This document shows positions 24,400 to 33,283 of a stretch of 64,000 nucleotides of DNA, piece after piece. The translations under genes were made by a program, and so were the position numbers. How positions within the stretch are numbered: the stretch's first letter is position 1; every line of letters begins with the position of its first letter. Origin of the DNA: Clostridium sp. Marseille-P3244 (GTDB lineage Bacteria > Bacillota > Clostridia > Lachnospirales > Lachnospiraceae); assembly GCF_900120155.1 (NCBI RefSeq), contig NZ_LT635549.1:248001-312000 (forward strand), in the 5' to 3' direction. The notes below the pieces were generated by a model that worked only from the letters and a program-made list of their open reading frames with translations, had not been told where the DNA came from and did not search any database.

Positions 24400-25394
24400 A
24401 ATATTCCTTCCTTTCTTTTTTTCAGTAAATTTTCCTCTTGCGCAACCGCAGTTTTCTGAATAAAACTGCCGTTTTCAATATCCGGTATATGAGGTTGGTT
24501 TTTGCTCCATTCCCCGAGAAAATCGTTCACCTCCTTAAATGTAGGGATGGAAGGAGACGCTCCTTTTCGTGATACGGCTATTGCCGAGGCCATAGAAGCA
24601 TTTTTTAATATTTCTTCTATGGAACGCCCCTGGGATAAACCTGCCAGGAAATAACCGCAGAAAGTATCTCCCGCCGCGGTTGTATCCATGACCGGAACTT
24701 TATAGATCCCGCACTCCAGCTGCCGTCTGTGATCCCGGTAGATCACACCGTCCTCTCCTACCGTCAGCACAGAAACAGAATTTGGATAAGCTGCTGACAT
24801 GGCATCGAGGATCGCCTCATATTCCTTTTCTCCTGTAAGGGCTTTTCCCTCCAACTCATTGAGAATAAAAAAATCGACAAGCCCCAGCGGATATTTAAAC
24901 AGGTCAGGTGTAATGGGCGAAGGATTAAAAGCTACTTTCATTCCTTTCTCATGAGCTTTCAGAATCGCGTATCCTACATTGCTGACCTCATTCTGCAATA
25001 ACAGAAGGTCCCCCTGGTCAAAATGTCCCAGTACCTCATCGATATAGGCCTGATCTACAGCGCCGTTCGCGCCGGCATAGACAATAATACTGTTCTGGCC
25101 TGTATCGTCCACCTGGATAACAGCATGGCCGCTTGGCCCTTTTACCTGTCTTAGATAATCCAGATGCACCTTCTCTTCTTCCAACAGGGAGATCAGACCT
25201 TCCCCGTCGGTTCCGACCGCGCCGGCATGATAGACTTCTCCGCCTGCCCGCGCGATGGCAATTGACTGATTAAAACCTTTCCCTCCCAAAAAGATTCCAA
25301 ATTTTTCAGCAGAGATAGTTTCTCCCGCGGCGACAAATTTATGTACATTATAGACGCGGTCAATATTCAGAGAACCCAAATTTAATATTTTCAC
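24396..25394 (-). CDS. rbsK: Ribokinase (PfkB family)
   Basis: A 332-residue sugar kinase of the PfkB family. The longest open frame starts at 25520 inside the regulator gene, but the GTG at 25394 has AAGGAG 7 nt upstream and gives the usual N-terminus VKILNLGSLNIDRVYNV. The two PfkB signatures are present: GGKGFNQSIAIARAGG near residue 38 and DTTAAGDTFCGYFLAG near 252, with the catalytic aspartate in AGD. It converts ribose to ribose 5-phosphate. Its operon also encodes a nucleoside importer and hydrolase, so its ribose should come from nucleosides. The C-terminus extends some 25 residues past the kinase core. Confidence 0.92.
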   Translation of the reverse strand: MKILNLGSLNIDRVYNVHKFVAAGETISAEKFGIFLGGKGFNQSIAIARAGGEVYHAGAVGTDGEGLISLLEEEKVHLDYLRQVKGPSGHAVIQVDDTGQNSIIVYAGANGAVDQAYIDEVLGHFDQGDLLLLQNEVSNVGYAILKAHEKGMKVAFNPSPITPDLFKYPLGLVDFFILNELEGKALTGEKEYEAILDAMSAAYPNSVSVLTVGEDGVIYRDHRRQLECGIYKVPVMDTTAAGDTFCGYFLAGLSQGRSIEEILKNASMASAIAVSRKGASPSIPTFKEVNDFLGEWSKNQPHIPDIENGSFIQKTAVAQEENLLKKRKEGIL

Positions 25395-25405
25395 AATTCT
25401 TCTCC

Positions 25406-26425
25406 TTATAACAAAGGCGCCACGCTGTCCCGCACAATTAATTCCGGCGTAAATACATAACTGCTCTGCTCCGGTTTCGTTTCTTCCCTGATCAGCCTCA
25501 CCAGAGTCTCCACCGCACATTCTCCCATCTCGGCTACCGGCTGCCGGACCGTAGTCAGCGCCGGCTGGATCAGCTCACTGAAGAAAACGTCGTCAAATCC
25601 CACGACCGACAGATCTTTCGGGATCGACAGGTTCCTTCTTCGCGCTTCGCGATAAAGTCCATAGGCCATAATGTCATTAAAGACAAAGACTGCTGTGACT
25701 TTTTTCCCGAGAAAATATTCCAGTGCCTGCTCCTCACTTCCCGCCTGATAATTTCCTTCATAAACAAGACTGCTGTCAAAGGAAATGCCCGCCTCCGCAA
25801 ACGCCCGTTTGCATCCGGCAAGACGTTCCTGGGAAGATTCCAGATCATGAGGACCGGTAAAGCATCCGATCCGGGTGTGCCCTGATGCGAGTAAATAGTT
25901 CGCTGCCAGATATCCTCCACGGAAATGGTCCAATACAACAGAGCAGATGCTGCTGTCTTCTACTACCCGGTCTACCGCTACGATCGGTGTTGTCCGTTCT
26001 TTAAAAAAACGGGTAACTTCCTTATTATTTCGGAAGTCCAGAGCTGTAGATTTCGCATAGATGATCCCGTCTACTCTTCGGTCCACAAACATCTCCAGGT
26101 ATTCAAGATCACGCTGCGGATTATTGTCAGAATTCCCGTAGATCAAATTGTATCCGGCACGATGGGCCGCCACTTCGATCGCTTTAGAAATGTCAGCGAA
26201 AAAAATATTGCTGTTGTCAGGAATAACCAGCCCCAGAACATTGGTCTTTTTCGTGATCATACTCACTGCCAGCTGATTCGGGCGGTACCCCAGCTCAGTC
26301 GCTGCCTTCCACACCTTATCCCGGGTTGTCTGCGGTATACTTACTTTCTTATTGTTCAGTACGAGGGACACGGTTGCGATCGAATACCCGCATCTCTCCG
26401 CGACATCTTTAATAGTAGTTCTCAT
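25406..26425 (-). CDS. LacI-family transcriptional regulator of the nucleoside operon
   Basis: A 339-residue LacI/RbsR-type repressor. The N-terminal helix-turn-helix reads TTIKDVAERCGYSIATVSLVLN (in part), with the hinge helix PNQLAVSM near residue 50. The C-terminal domain is of the periplasmic-binding type and binds a sugar or nucleoside effector. It is the first gene of the operon, 11 bp before ribokinase. A palindromic operator (26445-26462) sits between the promoter and its own start, so it most likely controls itself and the whole operon. Ribose or a nucleoside is the likely inducer; that is inference. Confidence 0.93.
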   Translation of the reverse strand: MRTTIKDVAERCGYSIATVSLVLNNKKVSIPQTTRDKVWKAATELGYRPNQLAVSMITKKTNVLGLVIPDNSNIFFADISKAIEVAAHRAGYNLIYGNSDNNPQRDLEYLEMFVDRRVDGIIYAKSTALDFRNNKEVTRFFKERTTPIVAVDRVVEDSSICSVVLDHFRGGYLAANYLLASGHTRIGCFTGPHDLESSQERLAGCKRAFAEAGISFDSSLVYEGNYQAGSEEQALEYFLGKKVTAVFVFNDIMAYGLYREARRRNLSIPKDLSVVGFDDVFFSELIQPALTTVRQPVAEMGECAVETLVRLIREETKPEQSSYVFTPELIVRDSVAPLL

Positions 26426-26444
26426 TGATTACTCCTTAAATTTT

Positions 26445-26462
26445 TATTAAAACGTTTTAATA
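26445..26462. promoter_or_regulatory. LacI-type operator of the nucleoside operon
   Basis: TATTAAAACGTTTTAATA, a perfect 18-bp palindrome with the central CG typical of LacI/RbsR operators. It starts just after the expected transcription start and lies 20 bp before the regulator's ATG. Confidence 0.8.
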
Positions 26463-26474
26463 TGTGTTGATATA

Positions 26475-26503
26475 AGTATATATCATTATCAGAATTTAGT
26501 CAA
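26475..26503 (-). promoter_or_regulatory. Promoter of the nucleoside operon
   Basis: TTGACT, a 17-bp spacer and TATACT on the minus strand, preceded by a very AT-rich stretch (26504-26640) that may act as an UP element. The operator lies directly downstream. Confidence 0.75.
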
Positions 26504-26645
26504 TAGTTTTATATTTTTCTTTTATAATTAAAATTTTTTAGTTATTTTTTATATGTATTTTTTCCGTATTGTTTGCGTTTTTCTGTATTATGGTGTTTTT
26601 ATTTAAAAATTTTACCTGTTTTTTATGCAATTTGGAAAATACTGC

Positions 26646-26690
26646 AAAAAGGGGACAGGCACTTTTTAAAAAGTGCCTGTCCCCTTTTTT
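26646..26690 (-). terminator. Terminator after spoVG
   Basis: A nearly uninterrupted palindrome built on GGGGACAGGCAC and GTGCCTGTCCCC, with A- and T-runs on both sides so that it could work in either direction. It lies 18 bp after the spoVG stop. Between it and the lacI promoter, 26504-26645 is AT-rich and holds no gene I can support. Confidence 0.85.
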
Positions 26691-26707
26691 GACTGTTTTC
26701 AGAATAT

Positions 26708-26995
26708 TCAAATTTCATCTACAACTTCCGGTTCTTCCTCTTCAAGCGACTGCTCGTATTTTTCAAGTATACTTGTCTGGATCTTTTCTCTTGTTCCGGA
26801 ATTGATCGGATGAGCCACATCTCTGTACTCGCCATCCAGTGACTTTTTGCTCGGCATGGCGATAAACATTCCTTTTTCCCCTTCTATCACCTTGATATCG
26901 TGAACTACGAATTCTCCGTCGATCGTGATCGATACCACCGCCTTCAGTTTCCCCTCTTTCGCGACTTTGCGCACACGTACATCTGTGATCTGCAT
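26708..26995 (-). CDS. spoVG: SpoVG, RNA/DNA-binding regulator
   Basis: A 95-residue protein matching SpoVG over its full length: [20 protein letters not shown] at the start, then [20 protein letters not shown] and the DVAHPIN motif near residue 60. The acidic tail is variable in the family. SpoVG affects sporulation, cell division and virulence genes through nucleic acid binding. AAAGGAG precedes the ATG. It lies 65 bp after glgD and may be co-transcribed with glgCD, with the terminator at 26646-26690 closing the unit. Confidence 0.96.
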   Translation of the reverse strand: MQITDVRVRKVAKEGKLKAVVSITIDGEFVVHDIKVIEGEKGMFIAMPSKKSLDGEYRDVAHPINSGTREKIQTSILEKYEQSLEEEEPEVVDEI

Positions 26996-27060
26996 ACTCT
27001 CAGTTCTCCTTTCCTCTTCCAGCCGCTTTTCCCCGCAGCATGATAGTACTTAAAATACGG

Positions 27061-28179
27061 TCATAATGCATACCGTTCGTTTTTCTCTACAACTACTTTC
27101 ACTCCATTCTCTCCCACATGCCGTGTATTTGCTCTGATCGTGTCACGGCTTTCAACGATGCAGTTCTCAATGTAGGTATTATCCCCCAGATACACATCAT
27201 TCAGTATAATGGAATTCTTGATCACGCAGTTGTTTCCCGCGAATACCTTCTTAAAGATGATGGAATTCTCTATCGTTCCGTTGATAATACTTCCGCTCCC
27301 CACAAGGCTGTTCTTGACAACAGCGCCAGGATTATATTTTGCCGGCGGCTGATCGCTCACCTTGGAATAAATACTGGGAAGCTCACGGAAGAAGTAATTC
27401 CTCACTTCCGGTTTCAGGAAATCCATATTCGTCCGGTAATATGCATCTACCGTTGAAATGTTGCTCCAGTAGCTGTTTATTTTATAACCGTAGATCCGCT
27501 TAAGATTCTTATAGCGAATCAGAATATCGGTTACAAAATCGTGTCTCTCATCCTCCGCGCAGTGTTCCACAAGGTCGATCAACTGCCGCCTGCGGATCAC
27601 ATAGATCCCCGTCGATACGGTCTGAGAATGCGCCACCATCGGCTTTTCCTCAAACTCCTCGATCCGCGATGACTCGTTCATGCGGACTGTCCCGAACCGG
27701 GTGACATCCTCACCGGGTTCCATCTCTTTACATACCACGGTGATATCCGCTTTTTTCGCAATATGGTATTCAAGTACTTTATTGTAATCCAGCTTGTACA
27801 CAGCGTCGCCGGATGTAATGATCACATATGGCTCATGGCATTTTCTCAGAAAATCCAGATTTTGGTAAATGGCGTCTGCCGTTCCTCTGTACCAGTATCC
27901 ATTGTCAGCAGTGATCGTCGGCGTAAATACATAAAGTCCGCCCTGCTTCCTCCCGAAATCCCACCACTTGGAGGAATTCAGATGTTCATTAAGCGACCTT
28001 GCGTTGTACTGAGTCAGTACCGCCACTTTCTGGATATGAGAATTTGTCATGTTGCTGAGCGCAAAATCGATGGCGCGGTAACTCCCCGCAATGGGCATCG
28101 CCGCCACAGCGCGCTTCGCTGTCAGTTCATGCATCTTCCGGCTGTTTCCTCCAGCCAGGATAATCCCTACCGCTCTCAT
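27061..28179 (-). CDS. glgD: Glucose-1-phosphate adenylyltransferase subunit GlgD
   Basis: A 372-residue GlgC-like protein. The N-terminal nucleotidyltransferase domain has a degenerate loop ([20 protein letters not shown]), where GlgC has the intact G-x-G-x-R-L signature. The C-terminal part is a left-handed beta helix with hexapeptide repeats ([19 protein letters not shown]). In Firmicutes GlgD is the regulatory, poorly active partner of GlgC in ADP-glucose synthesis for glycogen. Its ATG overlaps the glgC stop by four bases, so the two subunits are made together. Confidence 0.94.
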   Translation of the reverse strand: MRAVGIILAGGNSRKMHELTAKRAVAAMPIAGSYRAIDFALSNMTNSHIQKVAVLTQYNARSLNEHLNSSKWWDFGRKQGGLYVFTPTITADNGYWYRGTADAIYQNLDFLRKCHEPYVIITSGDAVYKLDYNKVLEYHIAKKADITVVCKEMEPGEDVTRFGTVRMNESSRIEEFEEKPMVAHSQTVSTGIYVIRRRQLIDLVEHCAEDERHDFVTDILIRYKNLKRIYGYKINSYWSNISTVDAYYRTNMDFLKPEVRNYFFRELPSIYSKVSDQPPAKYNPGAVVKNSLVGSGSIINGTIENSIIFKKVFAGNNCVIKNSIILNDVYLGDNTYIENCIVESRDTIRANTRHVGENGVKVVVEKNERYAL

Positions 28180-29450
28180 ATCCTGTCACCTGCCTTTATC
28201 AATGTCTCACCGCTCTCCAGCACTCCGTCTCTGTAATCATCCGCGCTTGTCACTCCGCTGATGGCGGTATTCTTTCCGATCTGTACATTGGAGGGAATGA
28301 CGGAGTTCTCACCGATGGTCGCCAGCCCGCCGCTGTAGATGTTCGGTTTTGTCTTGTTGGGCACGTCGCTGCCCACTCCGATCACCACGTTGTCCCCGAT
28401 CACAGTATCTTCCGCGATGATCGCCTTGTCGATCACACAGTTCTCGCCGATGGTCACGCCCTGCATGATAATGGAATCACGCACAACGCTGCCTTTTCCA
28501 AGCGTAATGCTGCCGCCCAGAACTGAGCTGTGCACTTCTCCGCAGATCTCACAGCCGTTGCTGATGATGCACCGGTCTACCACTCCCTGCTCCGCGATAT
28601 ACTGAGGTGGAATATTCGCGCTGTTTGTGTAGATCTTCCAGAATTCCTCGTAAAGATTAAATTCCGGAATGATGTCGATCAGCTCCATGTTGGCCTCCCA
28701 GTAGGAGCTTAAGGTTCCCACATCCTTCCAGTAACCGTTGTACTCATAGGCGAACAGCCTGTCCCCCCTGTTATGGCAGTAAGGGATGATATGTTTGCCG
28801 AAATCGCAGTTCGGCTGATCAGAAAGCTTGATCAGCGCCTCTTTTAACACAGGCCAGCTGAAAATGTAGATCCCCATGGACGCCAGATTGCTGCTTGGCT
28901 TCTCCGGCTTTTCCTCAAATTCCCGGATCCGGTTGTCGCTGTCTGTCACAACGATGCCGAACCGGCTGGCTTCCTCCATGGGCACCGGCATGGCAGCGAT
29001 CGTGATATCTGCCTTGTTCGCCTTATGAAAATCCAGCATCACTTCGTAATCCATCTTATAAATGTGGTCGCCGGATAGGATCAGCACATAGTCCGGATTA
29101 TAAGTCTCCATATAGTTCAGGTTCTGATAGATGGCATTGGCCGTCCCCGTGTACCACTCACTGTTGGAGCTTTTCTCATAGGGCGGCAGGATGGACACCC
29201 CTCCAATGTTTCTGTCCAGATCCCACGGGATGCCGATCCCTATATGGGTGTTCAGACGCAGCGGCTGATACTGTGTCAGCACTCCCACGGTATCGATTCC
29301 CGAATTGATACAGTTGCTCAGCGGGAAATCAATGATACGGTACTTGCCGCCAAAAGCCACAGCAGGTTTTGCGACTTTTGCTGTAAGGACCCCCAGTCGA
29401 CTGCCTTGTCCGCCCGCCAGCAGCATGGCAATCATTTCCTTTTTAAACAT
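28176..29450 (-). CDS. glgC: Glucose-1-phosphate adenylyltransferase GlgC
   Basis: A 424-residue catalytic subunit that makes ADP-glucose from glucose 1-phosphate and ATP, the first committed step of glycogen synthesis. The active-site loop [20 protein letters not shown] (from about residue 11) is intact, followed by [11 protein letters not shown], the catalytic [12 protein letters not shown] (near 135) and the sugar-phosphate site EEFEEKP-like [12 protein letters not shown] (near 185). The C-terminus is a hexapeptide-repeat beta helix. It lies behind its own promoter (29482-29509), with glgD next. No glycogen synthase is in the window. Confidence 0.96.
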   Translation of the reverse strand: MFKKEMIAMLLAGGQGSRLGVLTAKVAKPAVAFGGKYRIIDFPLSNCINSGIDTVGVLTQYQPLRLNTHIGIGIPWDLDRNIGGVSILPPYEKSSNSEWYTGTANAIYQNLNYMETYNPDYVLILSGDHIYKMDYEVMLDFHKANKADITIAAMPVPMEEASRFGIVVTDSDNRIREFEEKPEKPSSNLASMGIYIFSWPVLKEALIKLSDQPNCDFGKHIIPYCHNRGDRLFAYEYNGYWKDVGTLSSYWEANMELIDIIPEFNLYEEFWKIYTNSANIPPQYIAEQGVVDRCIISNGCEICGEVHSSVLGGSITLGKGSVVRDSIIMQGVTIGENCVIDKAIIAEDTVIGDNVVIGVGSDVPNKTKPNIYSGGLATIGENSVIPSNVQIGKNTAISGVTSADDYRDGVLESGETLIKAGDRI

Positions 29451-29481
29451 TGCGTCACCTCATTTCTAGTTAGATACCTTC

Positions 29482-29509
29482 ATTATACCATATATTTATT
29501 TTTATCCAA
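29482..29509 (-). promoter_or_regulatory. Predicted promoter of glgCD
   Basis: TTGGAT, a 16-bp spacer and TATAAT on the minus strand, 32 bp before the glgC start. Confidence 0.65.
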
Positions 29510-29574
29510 TAAAATTTTTACAATTTTTTCTTGAAATTTTTTTACTTTTTGTTAATTTCACACAAAAAGAACAT

Positions 29575-29603
29575 CTTTCAATTTTAATCATATATAGTAT
29601 AAT
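29575..29603 (+). promoter_or_regulatory. Possible promoter of murC
   Basis: A perfect TATAAT at 29598-29603 on the plus strand, 78 bp before murC. The -35 at 17-bp spacing is poor (CTTTCA). The gap 29510-29681 is AT-rich and shows no gene. Confidence 0.4.
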
Positions 29604-29681
29604 ATAGTAGATTGGAATATTTTATGACTGTAGTCTGCAAATTTTAAAAGGAAATATCAGAGAAGAAGAGAGGAAGACCAT

Positions 29682-31064
29682 ATGTATAAGATCGATTTTG
29701 ACCACCCGATCCATGTCCACTTTATCGGGATCGGCGGCATCAGCATGAGCGGGCTGGCTGAAATTTTACTGAAAGAGGGATTTGCCGTGTCCGGTTCGGA
29801 CTCGAAAGAATCCCCTCTGACGAAAAAACTCGTGTCCAGAGGCGCCCATATCACCTATGGCCAGAAAGCGGAAAACATCACACCGGGCATCGGCTGTGTC
29901 GTCTACACCGCAGCCATCAGCAGGAGCAATCCGGAACTGATCGAAGCCGTGGCACAGAAGATCCCCATGCTGACCCGGGCAGAACTGCTGGGCCAGCTTA
30001 TGAAGAATTATGATACTCCCATCGCTGTATCTGGGACTCACGGCAAGACGACCACTACATCCATGATCTCCCACATCCTTCTGGAGGCGGATATGGACCC
30101 GACCATCTCGGTGGGCGGCATCCTCAAGGCCATCGGCGGCAATATCCGGGTGGGGAACTCCGGTGTCTTTATCACGGAAGCCTGTGAATACACGAACAGT
30201 TTCCTCCATTTCTTTCCGAAGATCAGCGTGATCCTTAATATAGAAGAGGATCATCTGGATTTCTTCAAAGATCTGGAGGATATCCGTCATTCATTCCACC
30301 AGTTCGCAGAGCTTCTGCCGGACGACGGAACGCTGGTCATTAACGGAGATATCAAAGACTATCCGGAAATCTACCGCGGGCTTTCCTGCAATGTAGTGAC
30401 CTACGGCTCATCCCATGACTTTGACTACAGCGCTGATAAGCTCGCCTACGATGAAAAAGGACATGTCTCTTTTGACCTGATCCGGCACGGAGAACCTGCC
30501 GGCCGCATCTGTCTTTCTGTGACCGGCGACCACAATGTATCCAATGCTCTGTCCGCCATCGCTGTCGCGGATCTTTTGGATATTCCGATGGAAGTAACGC
30601 AGAAAGGTCTCCTCTCCTTCACAGGAACGGACCGGCGTTTTGAATATAAAGGGGAATTCAACGGGGTTACCGTAGTGGACGATTACGCCCACCATCCCAC
30701 CGAGATCGAAGCCACCTTAAAAGCGGCCCAGCACTCCCCTCACAACAGTGTGTGGTGTGTATTCCAGCCTCACACCTATACCCGGACAAAAGCCTTCTTT
30801 CATGAGTTCGCGGAGGCACTTTCCCACGCGGATCACCTGGTCCTGGCTGACATCTATGCTGCCCGCGAAACAGATACCCTGGGGATCTCTTCCGCGGACC
30901 TGGCAGAAGAAACAGCAAAACTTGGGACAGACACTCACTACTTCCCCAGTTTTCAGGAGATCGAAGCGTTCCTGAAGACGAACTGCCGCCCCGGAGACCT
31001 CCTCATTACTATGGGCGCCGGAGACGTGGTGACCGTGGGTGAAGACCTTCTCCAATCCCTTTGA
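29682..31064 (+). CDS. murC: UDP-N-acetylmuramate--L-alanine ligase MurC
   Basis: A 460-residue cytoplasmic ligase that adds L-alanine to UDP-MurNAc in peptidoglycan synthesis. The three Mur-ligase domains are in order: an N-terminal Rossmann-type domain (FIGIGGISMSGLAEILL from about 14), the central ATP domain with GTHGKTTTTSM (near 117) and EACEYTNSFLHF (near 166), and a C-terminal domain with DDYAHHPTEIEATL (near 331). GAGAGGAAG precedes the ATG. It is a complete, standard-length protein. Confidence 0.97.
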   Translation: MYKIDFDHPIHVHFIGIGGISMSGLAEILLKEGFAVSGSDSKESPLTKKLVSRGAHITYGQKAENITPGIGCVVYTAAISRSNPELIEAVAQKIPMLTRAELLGQLMKNYDTPIAVSGTHGKTTTTSMISHILLEADMDPTISVGGILKAIGGNIRVGNSGVFITEACEYTNSFLHFFPKISVILNIEEDHLDFFKDLEDIRHSFHQFAELLPDDGTLVINGDIKDYPEIYRGLSCNVVTYGSSHDFDYSADKLAYDEKGHVSFDLIRHGEPAGRICLSVTGDHNVSNALSAIAVADLLDIPMEVTQKGLLSFTGTDRRFEYKGEFNGVTVVDDYAHHPTEIEATLKAAQHSPHNSVWCVFQPHTYTRTKAFFHEFAEALSHADHLVLADIYAARETDTLGISSADLAEETAKLGTDTHYFPSFQEIEAFLKTNCRPGDLLITMGAGDVVTVGEDLLQSL

Positions 31065-31082
31065 TCACAGGGGATTCCGGAG

Positions 31083-31135
31083 TTATCCACAAGTTCTTAA
31101 CAGAATTATCTACAAAAAAGCCGGACTTACCCACG
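31083..31135 (+). promoter_or_regulatory. Cluster of three DnaA-box-like sites upstream of dnaD
   Basis: TTATCCACA at 31083-31091 is a perfect DnaA box. TTATCTACA at 31106-31114 and TTACCCACG at 31127-31135 are one and two bases off. All three face the same way and start 23 and 21 bp apart, about two helical turns. They lie between murC and the dnaD-dnaC operon. Confidence 0.6.
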
Positions 31136-31217
31136 AAAAAAAGCTTTTTAACCCGGGAATAAGGTGATATATTTATATGTGCCAAATAAAGGGATTGAAA
31201 GAAAGTGGGACCGAAAT

Positions 31218-32270
31218 ATGAAGACTTTAACATTAAAAACCAAATATCAGACAAACGCGACTCTGCTGCCGAACGATTTTATTGACAACTATATGGCAGA
31301 CGCCAACGGCGAATTTGTGAAAGTCTATCTTTTTCTTCTCCGCCATCTGGATGATCCCTGTTCATCCATTACAGTCTCGACCATCGCAGACTGTCTGAAC
31401 AATACAGAAAAAGACATCCTCCGCGCATTCCGCTACTGGGAATCCGCGGGACTTCTCAGGGTGGAAAAGGACTCCGAGGGAAAGGTCTGCGGACTTGAAC
31501 TTCTGAAAACTTCTCAGAGGTCCGGGACAACCTCCAGGGATTCCATGCCGGCTCCTGCTTCAGAGGCAGAAACCGGCAGAGAGCCTTCCCGGCAGCAGAA
31601 GACCTCCGGCAAAGCGGTCCAGCTGGATACCTTCCGCGCTCAGAAGGAGATCAAATCTCTTCTCTTCATCGCGGAACAGTATCTGGGAAAAACGCTGACT
31701 CACACGGAGATGGAGACCATTACCTATTTTTATGACAATCTTCACATGTCCGCGGACCTGATCGAATACCTGATCGAGTCCTGCGTAGAAAACGGCCACA
31801 AAAGTATGCATTATATACGGAAGGTTGCTTTTTCCTGGGCGGAGAGCGGCATCGAGACCGTTCCTCAGGCAAAAGAGCGTTCCGCCCTCTACAGCCGGAG
31901 CTGCTATACCGTCCTCAACGCGTTCGGTATCAAAAACCGGGGGCCTGCGCCCTCAGAGATCGAATATATCAATAAATGGGCAGATGAATATGGATTTTCT
32001 TCCGATATCATAGAGGAAGCATGCCGGCGTACCATCACTTCCACCCATCAGCCCAGTTTTGAATACGCGGATTCTATCCTGACCAGATGGCATGAGAAAA
32101 ATATCCGCCACCTTAAGGATGTGTCCATACTTGATGAGGCCCATCAGAAAGAACGTTCTTCGGCAAAATCTTCCCTCAAATCCAGGCCCGCCGCAAGAAA
32201 TCTGAACAATTTTGAACGCCGCAGCTATGATATGGATTCCCTTGAGGAACAGTTGTTGAACAGCAATTAG
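31218..32270 (+). CDS. dnaD: DnaD-domain replication protein
   Basis: A 350-residue DnaD-like primosome protein. Residues 1-100 form the DnaD N-terminal winged-helix domain (MADANGEFVKVYLFLLRHL), a Ser/Pro-rich linker covers about 105-145, and DnaB_2 (DnaD C-terminal) domains follow, with YNADIIEEAC-like blocks such as YGFSSDIIEEACRRT near residue 265. DnaD helps load helicase at the origin. The ATG at 31218 is used because the product then starts MKTLTLKTKYQ like relatives; the ribosome-binding site is weak, and an earlier ATG at 31164 is open. It lies 14 bp before the helicase loader gene. Confidence 0.88.
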   Translation: MKTLTLKTKYQTNATLLPNDFIDNYMADANGEFVKVYLFLLRHLDDPCSSITVSTIADCLNNTEKDILRAFRYWESAGLLRVEKDSEGKVCGLELLKTSQRSGTTSRDSMPAPASEAETGREPSRQQKTSGKAVQLDTFRAQKEIKSLLFIAEQYLGKTLTHTEMETITYFYDNLHMSADLIEYLIESCVENGHKSMHYIRKVAFSWAESGIETVPQAKERSALYSRSCYTVLNAFGIKNRGPAPSEIEYINKWADEYGFSSDIIEEACRRTITSTHQPSFEYADSILTRWHEKNIRHLKDVSILDEAHQKERSSAKSSLKSRPAARNLNNFERRSYDMDSLEEQLLNSN

Positions 32271-32284
32271 AAGGAGCTACAGCC

Positions 32285-33283
32285 ATGCCACTGAAGAACG
32301 CACAATATTACGCCATCATGCGGCAGTATGAACAGACACAGCTGAAAAATCACAATATCCAGGCAGAGCGCTATGAAGAAGTATACAGAAAGCTGCCTGA
32401 ATTCAAGACACTGGACGAGTCCATCTCCGTCCTTTCTGTACAGTACGGCAAAAAGCTTTTAAACGGGGATGACCATGCTCTTTCTTCTTTAAAAGAAGAA
32501 CTGGGGATCCTGAGAAAAAGCAAACAGGCTCTCCTCGCCTCCGGCGGGTTCCCGGAAGATTATCTTGATCCGGTCTACGACTGCCCGGACTGCCGGGATA
32601 CCGGTTATATCGGAGATCAGAAATGCCACTGCTTCCGGCAGGCAGTCATCCGTCTTTTATACGAAGAATCTAACATCAAAGAATTTCCGACAGAGGCGTC
32701 TTTTGACAATTTCAGCCTTGATTTTTACTCGGATGCCCAGTATGATAAAACAACCGGGCGTTCTGCCCGTGCCATGATGGAGGATACGCTTCGCGTCTGC
32801 CATCAGTTTATCGATCATTTCGGGGAAAAATTTCAGAATCTTTTATTCTATGGGAGTGTGGGCGTGGGAAAAACATTTCTTTCCACGTGCATTGCCAGGG
32901 AGATCATGGACCGGGAATTTTCCGTGCTCTATTTCTCCGCTCCCCAGCTGTTCAGTGCATTGACGCAGAACAAGTTTGACCGGAATGATATCGACGCCAA
33001 AAATATGAGTGACTATATCTTCCACTGCGATCTTCTGATCATCGACGATCTGGGAAGTGAATACACCAACGCCTTTATCGCTTCACAGTTTTTTACCTGC
33101 ATCAACGAAAGGCTTATACACAGGAAATCAACGATCATCTCCACCAACCTGTCCCTGGAATCCATCGCGGACCTCTATACCGAGCGTTCTTTTTCCAGGA
33201 TCACAAGCAGCTATATCCTGCTGAAGATGATCGGTGATGATATACGAATCAAGAAAAAGTTAAATCACAGGGAGGAACATTAA
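32285..33283 (+). CDS. dnaC: DnaC/DnaI-like helicase loader ATPase
   Basis: A 332-residue AAA+ protein. A helical N-terminal part is followed by a zinc-binding-like cluster CPDCRDTGYIGDQKCHC (about 98-114) and the ATPase core: Walker A YGSVGVGKTFL (near 190), Walker B LLIIDDLGSE (near 252), sensor 1 at STIISTNL (near 283) and an arginine-finger region ERSFSRI. This matches the DnaI group of Firmicutes, which loads the replicative helicase with DnaD. GAAGGAG precedes the ATG. The last base of its stop is shared with the prs start (TAATG). Confidence 0.92.
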   Translation: MPLKNAQYYAIMRQYEQTQLKNHNIQAERYEEVYRKLPEFKTLDESISVLSVQYGKKLLNGDDHALSSLKEELGILRKSKQALLASGGFPEDYLDPVYDCPDCRDTGYIGDQKCHCFRQAVIRLLYEESNIKEFPTEASFDNFSLDFYSDAQYDKTTGRSARAMMEDTLRVCHQFIDHFGEKFQNLLFYGSVGVGKTFLSTCIAREIMDREFSVLYFSAPQLFSALTQNKFDRNDIDAKNMSDYIFHCDLLIIDDLGSEYTNAFIASQFFTCINERLIHRKSTIISTNLSLESIADLYTERSFSRITSSYILLKMIGDDIRIKKKLNHREEH

